Assembly: GCA_017397175.1 (NCBI GenBank)
Contig: JAFQKA010000002.1
Location: forward strand, 1-36,007
DNA: 36,007 nt
Reading direction: 5' to 3'
DNA from: Clostridia bacterium
GTDB lineage: Bacteria; Bacillota; Clostridia; Oscillospirales; CAG-272
The notes beneath the pieces are model-generated. The model searched no databases, had not been told where the DNA came from, and saw only the letters and a program-made list of their open reading frames with translations. The translations under genes and the position numbers were made by a program. Shown one piece after another: positions 29,240 to 36,007 of the stretch. Numbering within the stretch: position 1 is the first letter of the stretch; the number at the start of each line of letters is the position of its first letter.

Positions 29240-31657
29240 TTACCTGAGCTCTACGCCCATTGTATGCTGAAGTTTCTTGAGTATTCTCTTTACGTAGCCG
29301 TCGATCTCCTCGCCTGTAAACTCGTGGTCGTCGGGGCTGAAAACAAGTTTGAACGCCATGCTCTTCTTGCCCTCTCCGATCTGTGCGCCGCGGTAAACGT
29401 CAAAGAGAGTTACCGAGGTAATATACTTGCAGGAAGACGCAATAGCTTCCTCAAGAGCGCCGCAGGTGATCTCCTCGGAGCAAACGAGAGCCAGGTCGCG
29501 GGTCTCGGAAGCAAACTTGGAGATAGGAGTAAAGCGGATAGCCGAATCGAAGTGCTTTGAAAGCAGCTCATAGTCAAGCTCGCCCACAAATACGGGTTTT
29601 TCAATGGCAAGTTCTTCGCAGACCTCATAGGAAAGTCTTCCAAGATAACCCACAACGGTATCGCCAAGCAAAACATTAGCCGTCATTCCGGGGTGGAGGA
29701 AGGGCTTCTCACCGCGCTCGTAGGTGAACTTGAGGTTGAAAGTGTCGGCAACCGTCTCGATTGCGCCCTTTGCAGTAAAGAAGGTCTCGCCGTCACCGAA
29801 AACGCCGACAGAAAGCATCATGTGCTCCTCGGGATAGTCAGTAAGGGGCAGAGATTTGGGGATAAACTTGCGGGCGATCTCGAAGAATCTGCCTGCCGTG
29901 TTTCCGCGGCGGAGATTGCGGACTGCCGCATTCACCATGGAAGGCGCGAGAGTTGTTCTCATGAGAGAAAGATCCTCGCTGATAGGGTTCATGATACGGA
30001 TAGCGTTTCTCTCGGGTGCGTCCTCGGGATATTTCAGCATATCCAGATCACGGGGAGAGAAGAAGGAATAAAACATGGACTCATAGTAGCCCTGAGCCGC
30101 CAAAGCGCGCTTGAGCTTCAGCTCATCCTTCTGAGCCTGATTGAGGCCGCCGCAGGTGACCTTTGCGGTACGCAGGAAAGAGGGTACGATATGCTCGTAG
30201 CCGTAGGAACGGATAACCTCCTCGGCAATATCCTGAACGTTGTTGTCGATATCGTCACGGTAAGGAGGGACCATCACAGAAAGCTCGTCACCGTTGATCT
30301 CAGGTTCAAAATTAAGCGCGGTCAGAGTGCAAATGATCTCGTTTTCGGGCACAGAAATGCCGAGGATTTCTTCCATCTTTGCGATGCTTACAGTGAGAGG
30401 AGTTGCCTCGGTGGAATTGCCCGATGAGCGCTCTATATGGAGCTTTGAGACCTTGCCGCAGCCAAGCTCGCAAACAAGATGCAGGGCACGCTTCATACCA
30501 AGCTGGGTTGTGTACTCGTCAAGTCCCTTTTCGAAGCGGGAGCTTGAATCCGAGCTTTGACCGAGAGCGCGTGAAGTCCTGCGGACGTTATCGCGGGCAA
30601 ATTTTGCCGCCTCGAACATAACTGCCTTTGTGGTATCCTTGATCTCGGAGTTGAGACCGCCCATGATACCTGCCAGAGCAACGGGTCTGTGACCGTCGCA
30701 AATGACAAGATTTGCGGGATTAAGCTCAAATTCCTTCTCATCAAGAGTAGTGATCTTTTCGCCCTGCGTTGCACGGCGGACGATGATCTCGGAGTTCTCA
30801 AGATCTGCCATGTCAAAGGCGTGCATGGGCTGACCGAATTCCTTCAAAACGTAGTTTGTTATATCGACCATGTTGGAGATAGAGCTCACGCCCACCAGCG
30901 CCAGACGGCGGCGCATCCATGCGGGAGACTGTCCTATCTCAACGTCGGAAACGTAGTGCGCGATATAGCGAGGGCAAAGGTCGGGAGCCTCAACCGTTAC
31001 GTTGAAATCAAGATCTGCGCCGTTTTCTGTGTAATCGAGCGCGGGCATCTTGAACTCCTTGCCCAGAACTGCCGCAACCTCACGGGCAATACCGATAATG
31101 CTCTGGCAGTCGGGACGGTTTGCGGTGATAGCGATGTCGAAAATATAGTCATCAAGACCGAGAATGGGCTTTACGTCGGCACCCAAGGGTGCGTCTGCGG
31201 GGAGAACCAGCAGACCGTTATATCCCGCGCCGGGATACATATCCTCGCTGACGCCGATCTCAACGCCCGAGCAAAGCATACCCTCGGAATCAACTCCGCG
31301 GAGCTTGCCCTTTTTAATTGTCATAACGCCTTCAATGGTCACGTGATCCTTGGCAGTTGCGTAAACCGTCGCGCCAACAAGAGCCACGGGATATCTGCCG
31401 CCCACAGCCACGTTGTCCGCGCCGCAGCAGATCTGGAATGTTCCCTTCTCACCGCAGTCAACGGTGCAGGTATGAATGTGTGTGTCGGGAATAAGCTCGC
31501 AGGTCAAAACCTCACCTACCACAACTCCCGAAATGTCTTTTCCTATTTCGTTAAGCTCCTCGACCTCAAAGCCAACCGAGAACAGAAGTCTCTCAAGCTC
31601 TTTTGCGGGAACGTCAATGTCTACGTATTCACGAAGCCAACTAAGCGGTGCTAACAT
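29240..31657 (-). CDS. pheT: Phenylalanyl-tRNA synthetase beta subunit
   Basis: An 805-residue beta chain of the alpha2-beta2 synthetase that charges tRNA-Phe. Domains in order: OB-fold tRNA-binding (about 40-150), B3/B4 editing domain (about 210-385), B5 (about 405-475), catalytic-like core (about 490-690) and ferredoxin-fold anticodon-binding domain (about 710-805). Opening MLAPLSWLREYVDID is typical. Normal length. It begins 14 nt after pheS with GGAGG and shares the T-box control. Confidence 0.97.
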   Translation of the reverse strand: MLAPLSWLREYVDIDVPAKELERLLFSVGFEVEELNEIGKDISGVVVGEVLTCELIPDTHIHTCTVDCGEKGTFQICCGADNVAVGGRYPVALVGATVYATAKDHVTIEGVMTIKKGKLRGVDSEGMLCSGVEIGVSEDMYPGAGYNGLLVLPADAPLGADVKPILGLDDYIFDIAITANRPDCQSIIGIAREVAAVLGKEFKMPALDYTENGADLDFNVTVEAPDLCPRYIAHYVSDVEIGQSPAWMRRRLALVGVSSISNMVDITNYVLKEFGQPMHAFDMADLENSEIIVRRATQGEKITTLDEKEFELNPANLVICDGHRPVALAGIMGGLNSEIKDTTKAVMFEAAKFARDNVRRTSRALGQSSDSSSRFEKGLDEYTTQLGMKRALHLVCELGCGKVSKLHIERSSGNSTEATPLTVSIAKMEEILGISVPENEIICTLTALNFEPEINGDELSVMVPPYRDDIDNNVQDIAEEVIRSYGYEHIVPSFLRTAKVTCGGLNQAQKDELKLKRALAAQGYYESMFYSFFSPRDLDMLKYPEDAPERNAIRIMNPISEDLSLMRTTLAPSMVNAAVRNLRRGNTAGRFFEIARKFIPKSLPLTDYPEEHMMLSVGVFGDGETFFTAKGAIETVADTFNLKFTYERGEKPFLHPGMTANVLLGDTVVGYLGRLSYEVCEELAIEKPVFVGELDYELLSKHFDSAIRFTPISKFASETRDLALVCSEEITCGALEEAIASSCKYITSVTLFDVYRGAQIGEGKKSMAFKLVFSPDDHEFTGEEIDGYVKRILKKLQHTMGVELR

Positions 31658-31671
31658 ATCTCTCTACCTCC

Positions 31672-32703
31672 TTAGTCCTTGAACTGTTTTGCGAATCTCA
31701 CGTCAGACTCGAACAGATTCTTGATATTGTTGATACCGTACTTGAGCATAGCGATTCTCTCAACGCCCATACCAAAGGCAAAGCCGGAATATTCCGTGGA
31801 ATCGATGCCGCAGTTTTCAAGCACGCGGTGGTTTACGATACCCGCGCCAAGCACCTCGATCCAGCCTGTTCCCTTGCAGAGCTTACAGCCCTTTCCGCCG
31901 CAGGCAAAGCAGGAAACATCGACCTCAACGGAAGGCTCGGTAAAGGGGAAGTAAGAGGGACGGAGACGTGTTTTTACACCCTCACCGAAAATACGGGAGG
32001 AGAAGGTATCAAGCATACCCTGAAGGTCACAAACCGAAATACCCTTGTCAACCACAAGTCCCTCCATTTGAGAGAACATGGGAGAATGGGTAGCGTCGTC
32101 GTCCGAGCGGAATACCTTACCGGGAGAGAGGATCTTGATGGGGGGCTTTTTGTTCTCCATTACGTGGATCTGACCTGCGGAGGTCTGGGTACGGAGAAGA
32201 AAGCCCTCCGAGAGATAGAATGTGTCCTGCATATCTCTTGCAGGGTGGTCTGCGGGAGTGTTAAGAGCGGTAAAATTGTAATAATCGCTCTCGATCTCGC
32301 TGCCCTCGTAGATCTCAAAGCCCATGCCCGAGAAGATCTCTATCAGCTCGTTGCATACCAAGGTGTCGGGGTGGAGACCGCCGACGGTTTCCCTTACGGC
32401 GGGCATAGTTACGTCGATAGCCTCGGCGGCATTCTTTGCCGCCAGCTCTGCCGCGTGGAGTTTTTTATCTGCCGCATCAAAGGCAGAGGTTGCCCACTCC
32501 TTTATTTCGTTGATGATCTTTCCTACTGCGGGACGATCCTCCTTTGGAACATCCTTCATTCCCTTCATTATCTGGGAGATCTTACCCTCTTTGTTATCAA
32601 GGAAGGTCTTTCTGAACTCGTAAAGCTCCTTTGAGGTAGAATAAGAGCCGATACCACTCTCGATCTCCTCTCGGATCTCACGAATCTGATCCTGAATTGC
32701 CAT
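31672..32703 (-). CDS. pheS: Phenylalanyl-tRNA synthetase alpha subunit
   Basis: A 343-residue catalytic alpha chain: N-terminal coiled coil (about 1-90), then class II motifs; [23 protein letters not shown] and [14 protein letters not shown] mark the phenylalanine and ATP sites. ATG 32703 ([10 protein letters not shown]) is chosen because the open frame upstream runs into the T-box terminator; AAAGGA lies 12 or so nt before it. First gene after the Phe T-box. Confidence 0.97.
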   Translation of the reverse strand: MAIQDQIREIREEIESGIGSYSTSKELYEFRKTFLDNKEGKISQIMKGMKDVPKEDRPAVGKIINEIKEWATSAFDAADKKLHAAELAAKNAAEAIDVTMPAVRETVGGLHPDTLVCNELIEIFSGMGFEIYEGSEIESDYYNFTALNTPADHPARDMQDTFYLSEGFLLRTQTSAGQIHVMENKKPPIKILSPGKVFRSDDDATHSPMFSQMEGLVVDKGISVCDLQGMLDTFSSRIFGEGVKTRLRPSYFPFTEPSVEVDVSCFACGGKGCKLCKGTGWIEVLGAGIVNHRVLENCGIDSTEYSGFAFGMGVERIAMLKYGINNIKNLFESDVRFAKQFKD

Positions 32704-32743
32704 TTTTTCGTGTATCCTTTCGTTTTTATGAAAAAATTTTATA

Positions 32744-33006
32744 AAAAATAAAAGTCCGTCCCCAAAAAACGGGACGGACAAAATAAAAATCCGCGGTACC
32801 ACCCGAATTTGAGCAAAAACGCTCACAACTCACAAGCCTTTAACGGTGGCATACCGAAGCCGACTACAAGAAAGCATAAAAGCGCTTCCCTTCCCCGGCT
32901 CTGCTCCAAAGCGAAAGGCATTCTTCATTTGCTCAGGTGCTCTCAGCCTGCGGCACCATTCTCTTTCGGGCAAATTTGCGAAGTCAGCCGACTTTTTCAC
33001 AACATT
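32744..33006 (-). promoter_or_regulatory. Phenylalanine T-box riboswitch with terminator
   Basis: Minus-strand leader with the T-box core GGGTGGTACCGCGG (32791-32804) and terminator GTCCGTCCC/GGGACGGAC with T run (32750-32779). In stem I, AGAGAATGG and GGCTGAGAG precede the specifier TTC (32913-32915), followed by GCTTTGGAGC. TTC codes Phe, and TGGT in the T-box pairs with an ACCA tRNA end, as in tRNA-Phe. Uncharged tRNA-Phe should switch pheST on. Confidence 0.93.
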
Positions 33007-33012
33007 TAGTTT

Positions 33013-33041
33013 AATATACCACATTTTTCGGCGGTTGTCAA
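33013..33041 (-). promoter_or_regulatory. Promoter of the pheST T-box transcript
   Basis: Minus strand -35 TTGACA (33036-33041), 17-base spacer ending TGTGG, -10 TATATT (33013-33018). Confidence 0.9.
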
Positions 33042-33071
33042 GAGGTTTTTCAAAGCAAACAATACCCCTTG

Positions 33072-33175
33072 CCTTGTAGAGGCGGATAGCATCCGCCCGC
33101 AATTCGTGGCGGGAGGATAATATCCTCCCCTACGGGTATGCAGCGGCGACTTGTAGGGACGAGTATTGCTCGTCC
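33072..33175. repeat. Intergenic repeat of short palindromic modules
   Basis: Three perfect palindromes in 95 bp: GGCGGAT-AGC-ATCCGCC (33081-33097), GGGAGGATA-A-TATCCTCCC (33111-33129) and GGACGAG-TATTG-CTCGTCC (33157-33175). Two are preceded by TTGTAGAG or TTGTAGGG. The design, one TGTAGGG-like lead with a variable palindrome, resembles dispersed hairpin repeats seen in gut Clostridia. No coding potential. Confidence 0.7.
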
Positions 33176-33177
33176 GA

Positions 33178-33204
33178 AAAAGCCCTGCCCTTTCGGGCAG
33201 AGCT
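33178..33204 (-). terminator. Terminator of the symporter gene
   Basis: Minus strand AGCTCTGCCC, loop GAAA, GGGCAGGGCT, then TTTTT, 13 nt after the stop codon. Confidence 0.9.
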
Positions 33205-33216
33205 TTTGAATATTGA

Positions 33217-34791
33217 TTATTCTTTATCCTCGGAAGCCGCGTATTCCGCTTCGATCTCGGGATCGTAAGAGCGGATCGGGGCAACGTCCTTCTTCTTTAT
33301 CTTTCTGTCAACATAGTTGCTTGTGATCTTGACAACAAGCGGGATCATAAAGAGTACGCCGATCAAGTTGGGGATCATCATCAGACCGTTAAAGGTATCC
33401 GAAATATCCCAAGCGAGGGAAGATGTGAGGACCGCGCCGAGAATAACCGTGCAAACGTGGATAATTCTGAAAATGAAAGTTGTCTTTGCGCCAAAGAGGT
33501 ATTCCCAGGCCTTGGAACCGTAGTGAGACCAGCCGAGAACGGTTGTGAAAGCGAAGAGGAACATTGCAATAGCAACGAATCTCTAACCGATATTCGCCCA
33601 ACCGAACACCTCGTTGAAAGCGCCTCCCACAAGGGTTGCATCAGAAAGACCTGCTGCGATCTCGCCCGTTTTTACGTTAAACACACCGCCCTCAAGACCG
33701 CCGGAAGTGAGAACAACGAGAGCTGTCATAGTACATACGATCATGGTATCCGCAAATACCTCGAAGATACCCCACATACCCTGCTTTACGGGTTCCTTTA
33801 CGTTGGAGTTAGCATGTACCATAACGGAAGAAACGAGACCCGCCTCGTTTGAGAACACGCCGCGCTTAAAGCCCTGCTGAGCCGCAAGCATAATAGCGGA
33901 ACCGAGAGTACCGCCCACAAAGGATTCGGGACGGAACGCGTTAACAAAAATGGCCTTGAATGCAGGCAAAATCGCCGCATAGTTTACACCGATAATTACA
34001 AGGCTTCCCACAACGAAAAGAACCACCATAAATGGAACGATCTTTTCCGCAACGGATGCAATTCTCTTAAGACCGCCCAGGGTAATAAGAGCTGTCAGAA
34101 TCATTACAACTGCGCCAAGGATAACGTTATAAAGGGAAATTCCGCCAAACACCTCAACAGAGGAAAGAGCCTTTACGTCAAATGCGGCCGCAACGTTGGC
34201 AACGATCTTATTTACCTGACCCATGGATCCGATACCAAAGGATGCAAGCATTGTGAAGATACAGAACAGGATCGCAAGGAGCTTACCGGTTTTTTTGAGG
34301 GACGCCTCGCCGTGTCTATCCTTATAAGAATAGCTTCCAAAGCCGTCCTGCAGGTAGTACATGGCACCGCCCGACCATTCGCCCTTTTCGTTTTTGCGAC
34401 GGAAATAGAGACCGAGAACGTTCTCGGAATAGTTTGTCATCATACCCAGGAATGCGGCAACCCACATCCAGAATACCGCGCCTGCACCGCCCACGCAAAT
34501 AGCGGCGGCAACACCCGCGATATTACCCGTGCCGACGGTTGCGGCAAGGGCTGTACAAAGAGCCTGGAAGGGAGAAATTGCGCCCTTCTCCTTTGTATGT
34601 CCGATTACTTCCTTCTTAAAAAGGCTTCCGATGGTGTTTTTCCACCATTCCTTGATGTGAGACACCTGAAATACCTTTGTGCAAACGGTTGCGACAACGC
34701 CTGTGCCAAGCAGCAGGACAAGTCCTACCCAGCCCCACACAAAGCCGTTGACGGCATTGTTTACGTTCGTGATTTTTTCCAGTAGATTCAT
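33217..34791 (-). pseudogene. Alanine/glycine:sodium symporter (AGCS), interrupted by in-frame TAG
   Basis: 524 sense codons in one frame with a single TAG (33583-33585, codon 403). Both sides align to one AGCS (AlsT-type) transporter: GTGNIAGVAAAICVGGAGAVFWMW and GFKRGVFSNEAGLVSS before it, FLFAFTTVLGWSHYG right after. About 11 membrane helices in all; the stop removes the last two or three. It imports alanine or glycine with sodium. Without suppression the product is 402 residues and probably dead. Everything else, promoter, riboswitch, ribosome site and frame, is intact, so the break is recent, an error, or read through. ATG 34791 has AAGGAG at 9 nt; the frame extends into the riboswitch terminator and is not used there. 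Confidence 0.85.
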
Positions 34792-34824
34792 AGCTTTCTT
34801 CTCCTTAAATTGATTTACACCAAT

Positions 34825-34966
34825 AAAAAAGTCCGAAGCCTGAAGCTCGGACGGAAATTTCATAATAAATATAAAACCTTGTCCTTTTGCCTGAGATATC
34901 AGCGACGGTCGGATTTGTCGCCTTAAACCTTCGGCACCCGCTCGAGACGGGATTCTCCAAAGCTCT
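34825..34966 (-). promoter_or_regulatory. Single-aptamer glycine riboswitch with terminator
   Basis: Minus strand: TTTGGAGAA and GCCGAAGG in the 5' half, CTCAGGCAAAAGGACAAGG in the 3' half (aptamer about 34877-34966), the hallmark glycine-binding core. Only one aptamer is present. A terminator hairpin GTCCGAGCTTC/GGCTTCGGAC with six T (34825-34852) follows. It precedes the alanine/glycine symporter, a usual target. Whether glycine turns the gene on or off is not settled here. Confidence 0.9.
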
Positions 34967-34997
34967 GTAAAAACAGATTTATTGATAATATGCGGCT

Positions 34998-35026
34998 ATT
35001 ATATCATACCTTTCCTCATAATGCAA
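34998..35026 (-). promoter_or_regulatory. Promoter of the riboswitch-symporter transcript
   Basis: Minus strand -35 TTGCAT (35021-35026), 17-base spacer ending ATGA, -10 TATAAT (34998-35003). Confidence 0.85.
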
Positions 35027-35074
35027 CAGTTTTTTGCAAATTCATGCAAAAAATCAAAAAAATATGCAAAATAG

Positions 35075-35110
35075 ATGAATTTTTGTGCAAATGAATGAAT
35101 TTTTGTGCAA
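35075..35110 (+). repeat. Short tandem direct repeat
   Basis: ATGAATTTTTGTGCAA occurs at 35075-35090 and 35095-35110, a 20-bp period. It lies between the symporter promoter and the glyS terminator; TTTTTGTGCA also occurs at 24625. It may be a regulator site or slippage. Confidence 0.6.
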
Positions 35111-35130
35111 AAAGTATGAATCAAGAAAAA

Positions 35131-35160
35131 CACCGACCGGGCGCTTTGCTCCGATCGGTG
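35131..35160 (-). terminator. Terminator of glyS
   Basis: Minus strand CACCGATCGG, loop AGCAAAGCGC, CCGGTCGGTG, then TTTTTC. A G-U pair is allowed only on the minus-strand RNA, which supports that direction. Confidence 0.85.
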
Positions 35161-35172
35161 CTTACGTATTAT

Positions 35173-36007
35173 TTAAAACTCAATCTTCTTTTCGATATAC
35201 GCCTTCAGCTCGGAAACGGGGATTCTTACCTGCTCCATGGTATCTCTGTCACGAACTGTTACACAGTTGTCAGCGGGAGTGTTCTCGTCGCCCACCGTCT
35301 GGAAGTCAACGGTGATACAGAGAGGTGTACCGATCTCGTCCTCGCGGCGGTATCTCTTACCGATAGAGCCTGCGTCGTCGTAGTCGATCATAAAGTACTT
35401 TGAAAGTTCGCCGTAGATCTCAAGTGCCTTGTCGGAAAGCTTCTTGGAAAGAGGAAGAACAGCAGCCTTAAAGGGAGCCAGCGCGGGATTGAGGCGAAGA
35501 ACCGTGCGAACGTCGTTCTTCTCCGCGTCGATCACTTCCTCGTCGTATGCGTCGCAAAGAACCGAGAGAACTGTACGCTCAACGCCCAGCGAAGGCTCAA
35601 CAACGTAAGGAACGTAGTGAGTATTCGTTTCGGGATCGAAGTAAGTAAGGTCCTTGCCCGATGTGTTCTGGTGCTGTGTCAGGTCGTAGTCTGTTCTGTC
35701 CGCAACGCCCCAAAGCTCACCCCAGCCGAAGGGGAAAAGGAACTCAAAGTCTGTGGTCGCCTTTGAATAGAAGCAAAGCTCCTCGGGATCGTGGTCACGG
35801 AGACGGAGATTTTCGTCTTTCAGACCGATAGCAAGCAGGAAGTTGTGGCAGAAGGTCCTCCAATAGCTGAACCACTCAAGGTCTGTGCCGGGCTTGCAGA
35901 AGAACTCAAGCTCCATCTGCTCGAACTCACGCACACGGAAAATAAAGTTACCGGGAGTGATCTCATTTCTGAACGACTTACCGATCTGTGCGATACCGAA
36001 GGGCAGC
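35173..36007 (-). CDS. glyS: Glycyl-tRNA synthetase (single-chain type), C-terminal part
   Basis: The last 277 or so codons; the gene runs off the window at 36007. Visible are [16 protein letters not shown] and [16 protein letters not shown] class II motif 2 (with VREFEQME), [30 protein letters not shown] (motif 3) and the anticodon-binding domain with [10 protein letters not shown]. This is the alpha2 GlyRS, not the alpha2-beta2 GlyQ/GlyS enzyme. The frame is open to the window edge, so no start is claimed. The gene stands next to a glycine riboswitch and symporter. Confidence 0.95.
   Translation of the reverse strand, partial: LPFGIAQIGKSFRNEITPGNFIFRVREFEQMELEFFCKPGTDLEWFSYWRTFCHNFLLAIGLKDENLRLRDHDPEELCFYSKATTDFEFLFPFGWGELWGVADRTDYDLTQHQNTSGKDLTYFDPETNTHYVPYVVEPSLGVERTVLSVLCDAYDEEVIDAEKNDVRTVLRLNPALAPFKAAVLPLSKKLSDKALEIYGELSKYFMIDYDDAGSIGKRYRREDEIGTPLCITVDFQTVGDENTPADNCVTVRDRDTMEQVRIPVSELKAYIEKKIEF

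Noticed and set aside
33217..33564. Separate short membrane protein downstream of the symporter
   Set aside because: It is in the same frame as the upstream part, lacks a ribosome site, and matches the C-terminus of the AGCS family, so it is one interrupted gene.
34825..34863. Upstream start of the symporter at 34863
   Set aside because: That stretch is the terminator hairpin of the glycine riboswitch; ATG 34791 has the AAGGAG site.

Overview
The window reads as a chromosome segment of an uncultured Clostridia-type member of the Bacillota, probably from a gut or rumen. Pointers are T-box and glycine-riboswitch control, strong AGGAGG ribosome sites, a yajC-TIGR04086 pair as in Clostridia, a MarR-FakB-FakA fatty-acid operon, dockerin-bearing secreted proteins and a MalFG-type sugar importer operon without its own ATPase. 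Promoters follow a house style of TTGACA, a 17-base spacer and often TGG before the -10. Of 24 gene ends, 19 are TAA, 5 TGA and none TAG.

Layout. 1-500: 3' part of a tRNA-Gly(GCC) and three tandem structured repeats. 570-1480: YwaF-like membrane protein. 1486-1900: two 83-bp repeats and a minus-strand tRNA-Arg(CCT). 1965-4735: orphan secreted dockerin protein and comEC. 4733-8340 (minus): acyltransferase-zinc ribbon protein and Lhr-like helicase. 8412-9118: second cluster of the structured repeats behind tRNA-His, tRNA-Arg(TCT) and tRNA-Gly(TCC). 9182-10547: yajC, TIGR04086 protein and a small protein resembling only the N-terminal domain of the SCIFF maturase. 10552-12143 (minus): leucine-rich-repeat dockerin protein. 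12166-24451 (minus): seven-gene operon with a solute-binding protein carrying carbohydrate-binding-like domains, two MalF/MalG permease pairs, an NHL-TPR-YIP1 membrane protein and a DUF5696 protein. 24947-26021: ROK sugar kinase. 26026-29160 (minus): marR-fakB-fakA with a palindromic operator. 29201-33041 (minus): pheST under a Phe T-box. 33072-33175: palindrome-rich repeat. 33178-35026 (minus): alanine/glycine symporter under a glycine riboswitch, broken by one in-frame TAG. 35131-36007 (minus): end of glycyl-tRNA synthetase.

How parts fit. The sugar importer, ROK kinase and dockerin proteins describe a polysaccharide user that binds, imports and phosphorylates sugars. FakA/FakB with a MarR regulator point to capture of exogenous fatty acids. 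pheST, glyS and the symporter are amino-acid supply genes under RNA control.

The most unusual signal is the set of tRNA-linked repeats. At two loci about 100-bp elements sit just downstream of a tRNA gene in its orientation. They fold into the same three-armed shape with compensatory changes, keep exactly 32 nt inside the third arm, and have outer stems that copy the T-arm of the neighbouring tRNA in inverted orientation. A third tRNA, Arg(CCT), is followed by a different repeat that carries a copy of that tRNA's 3' end. I know of no named family with these properties.
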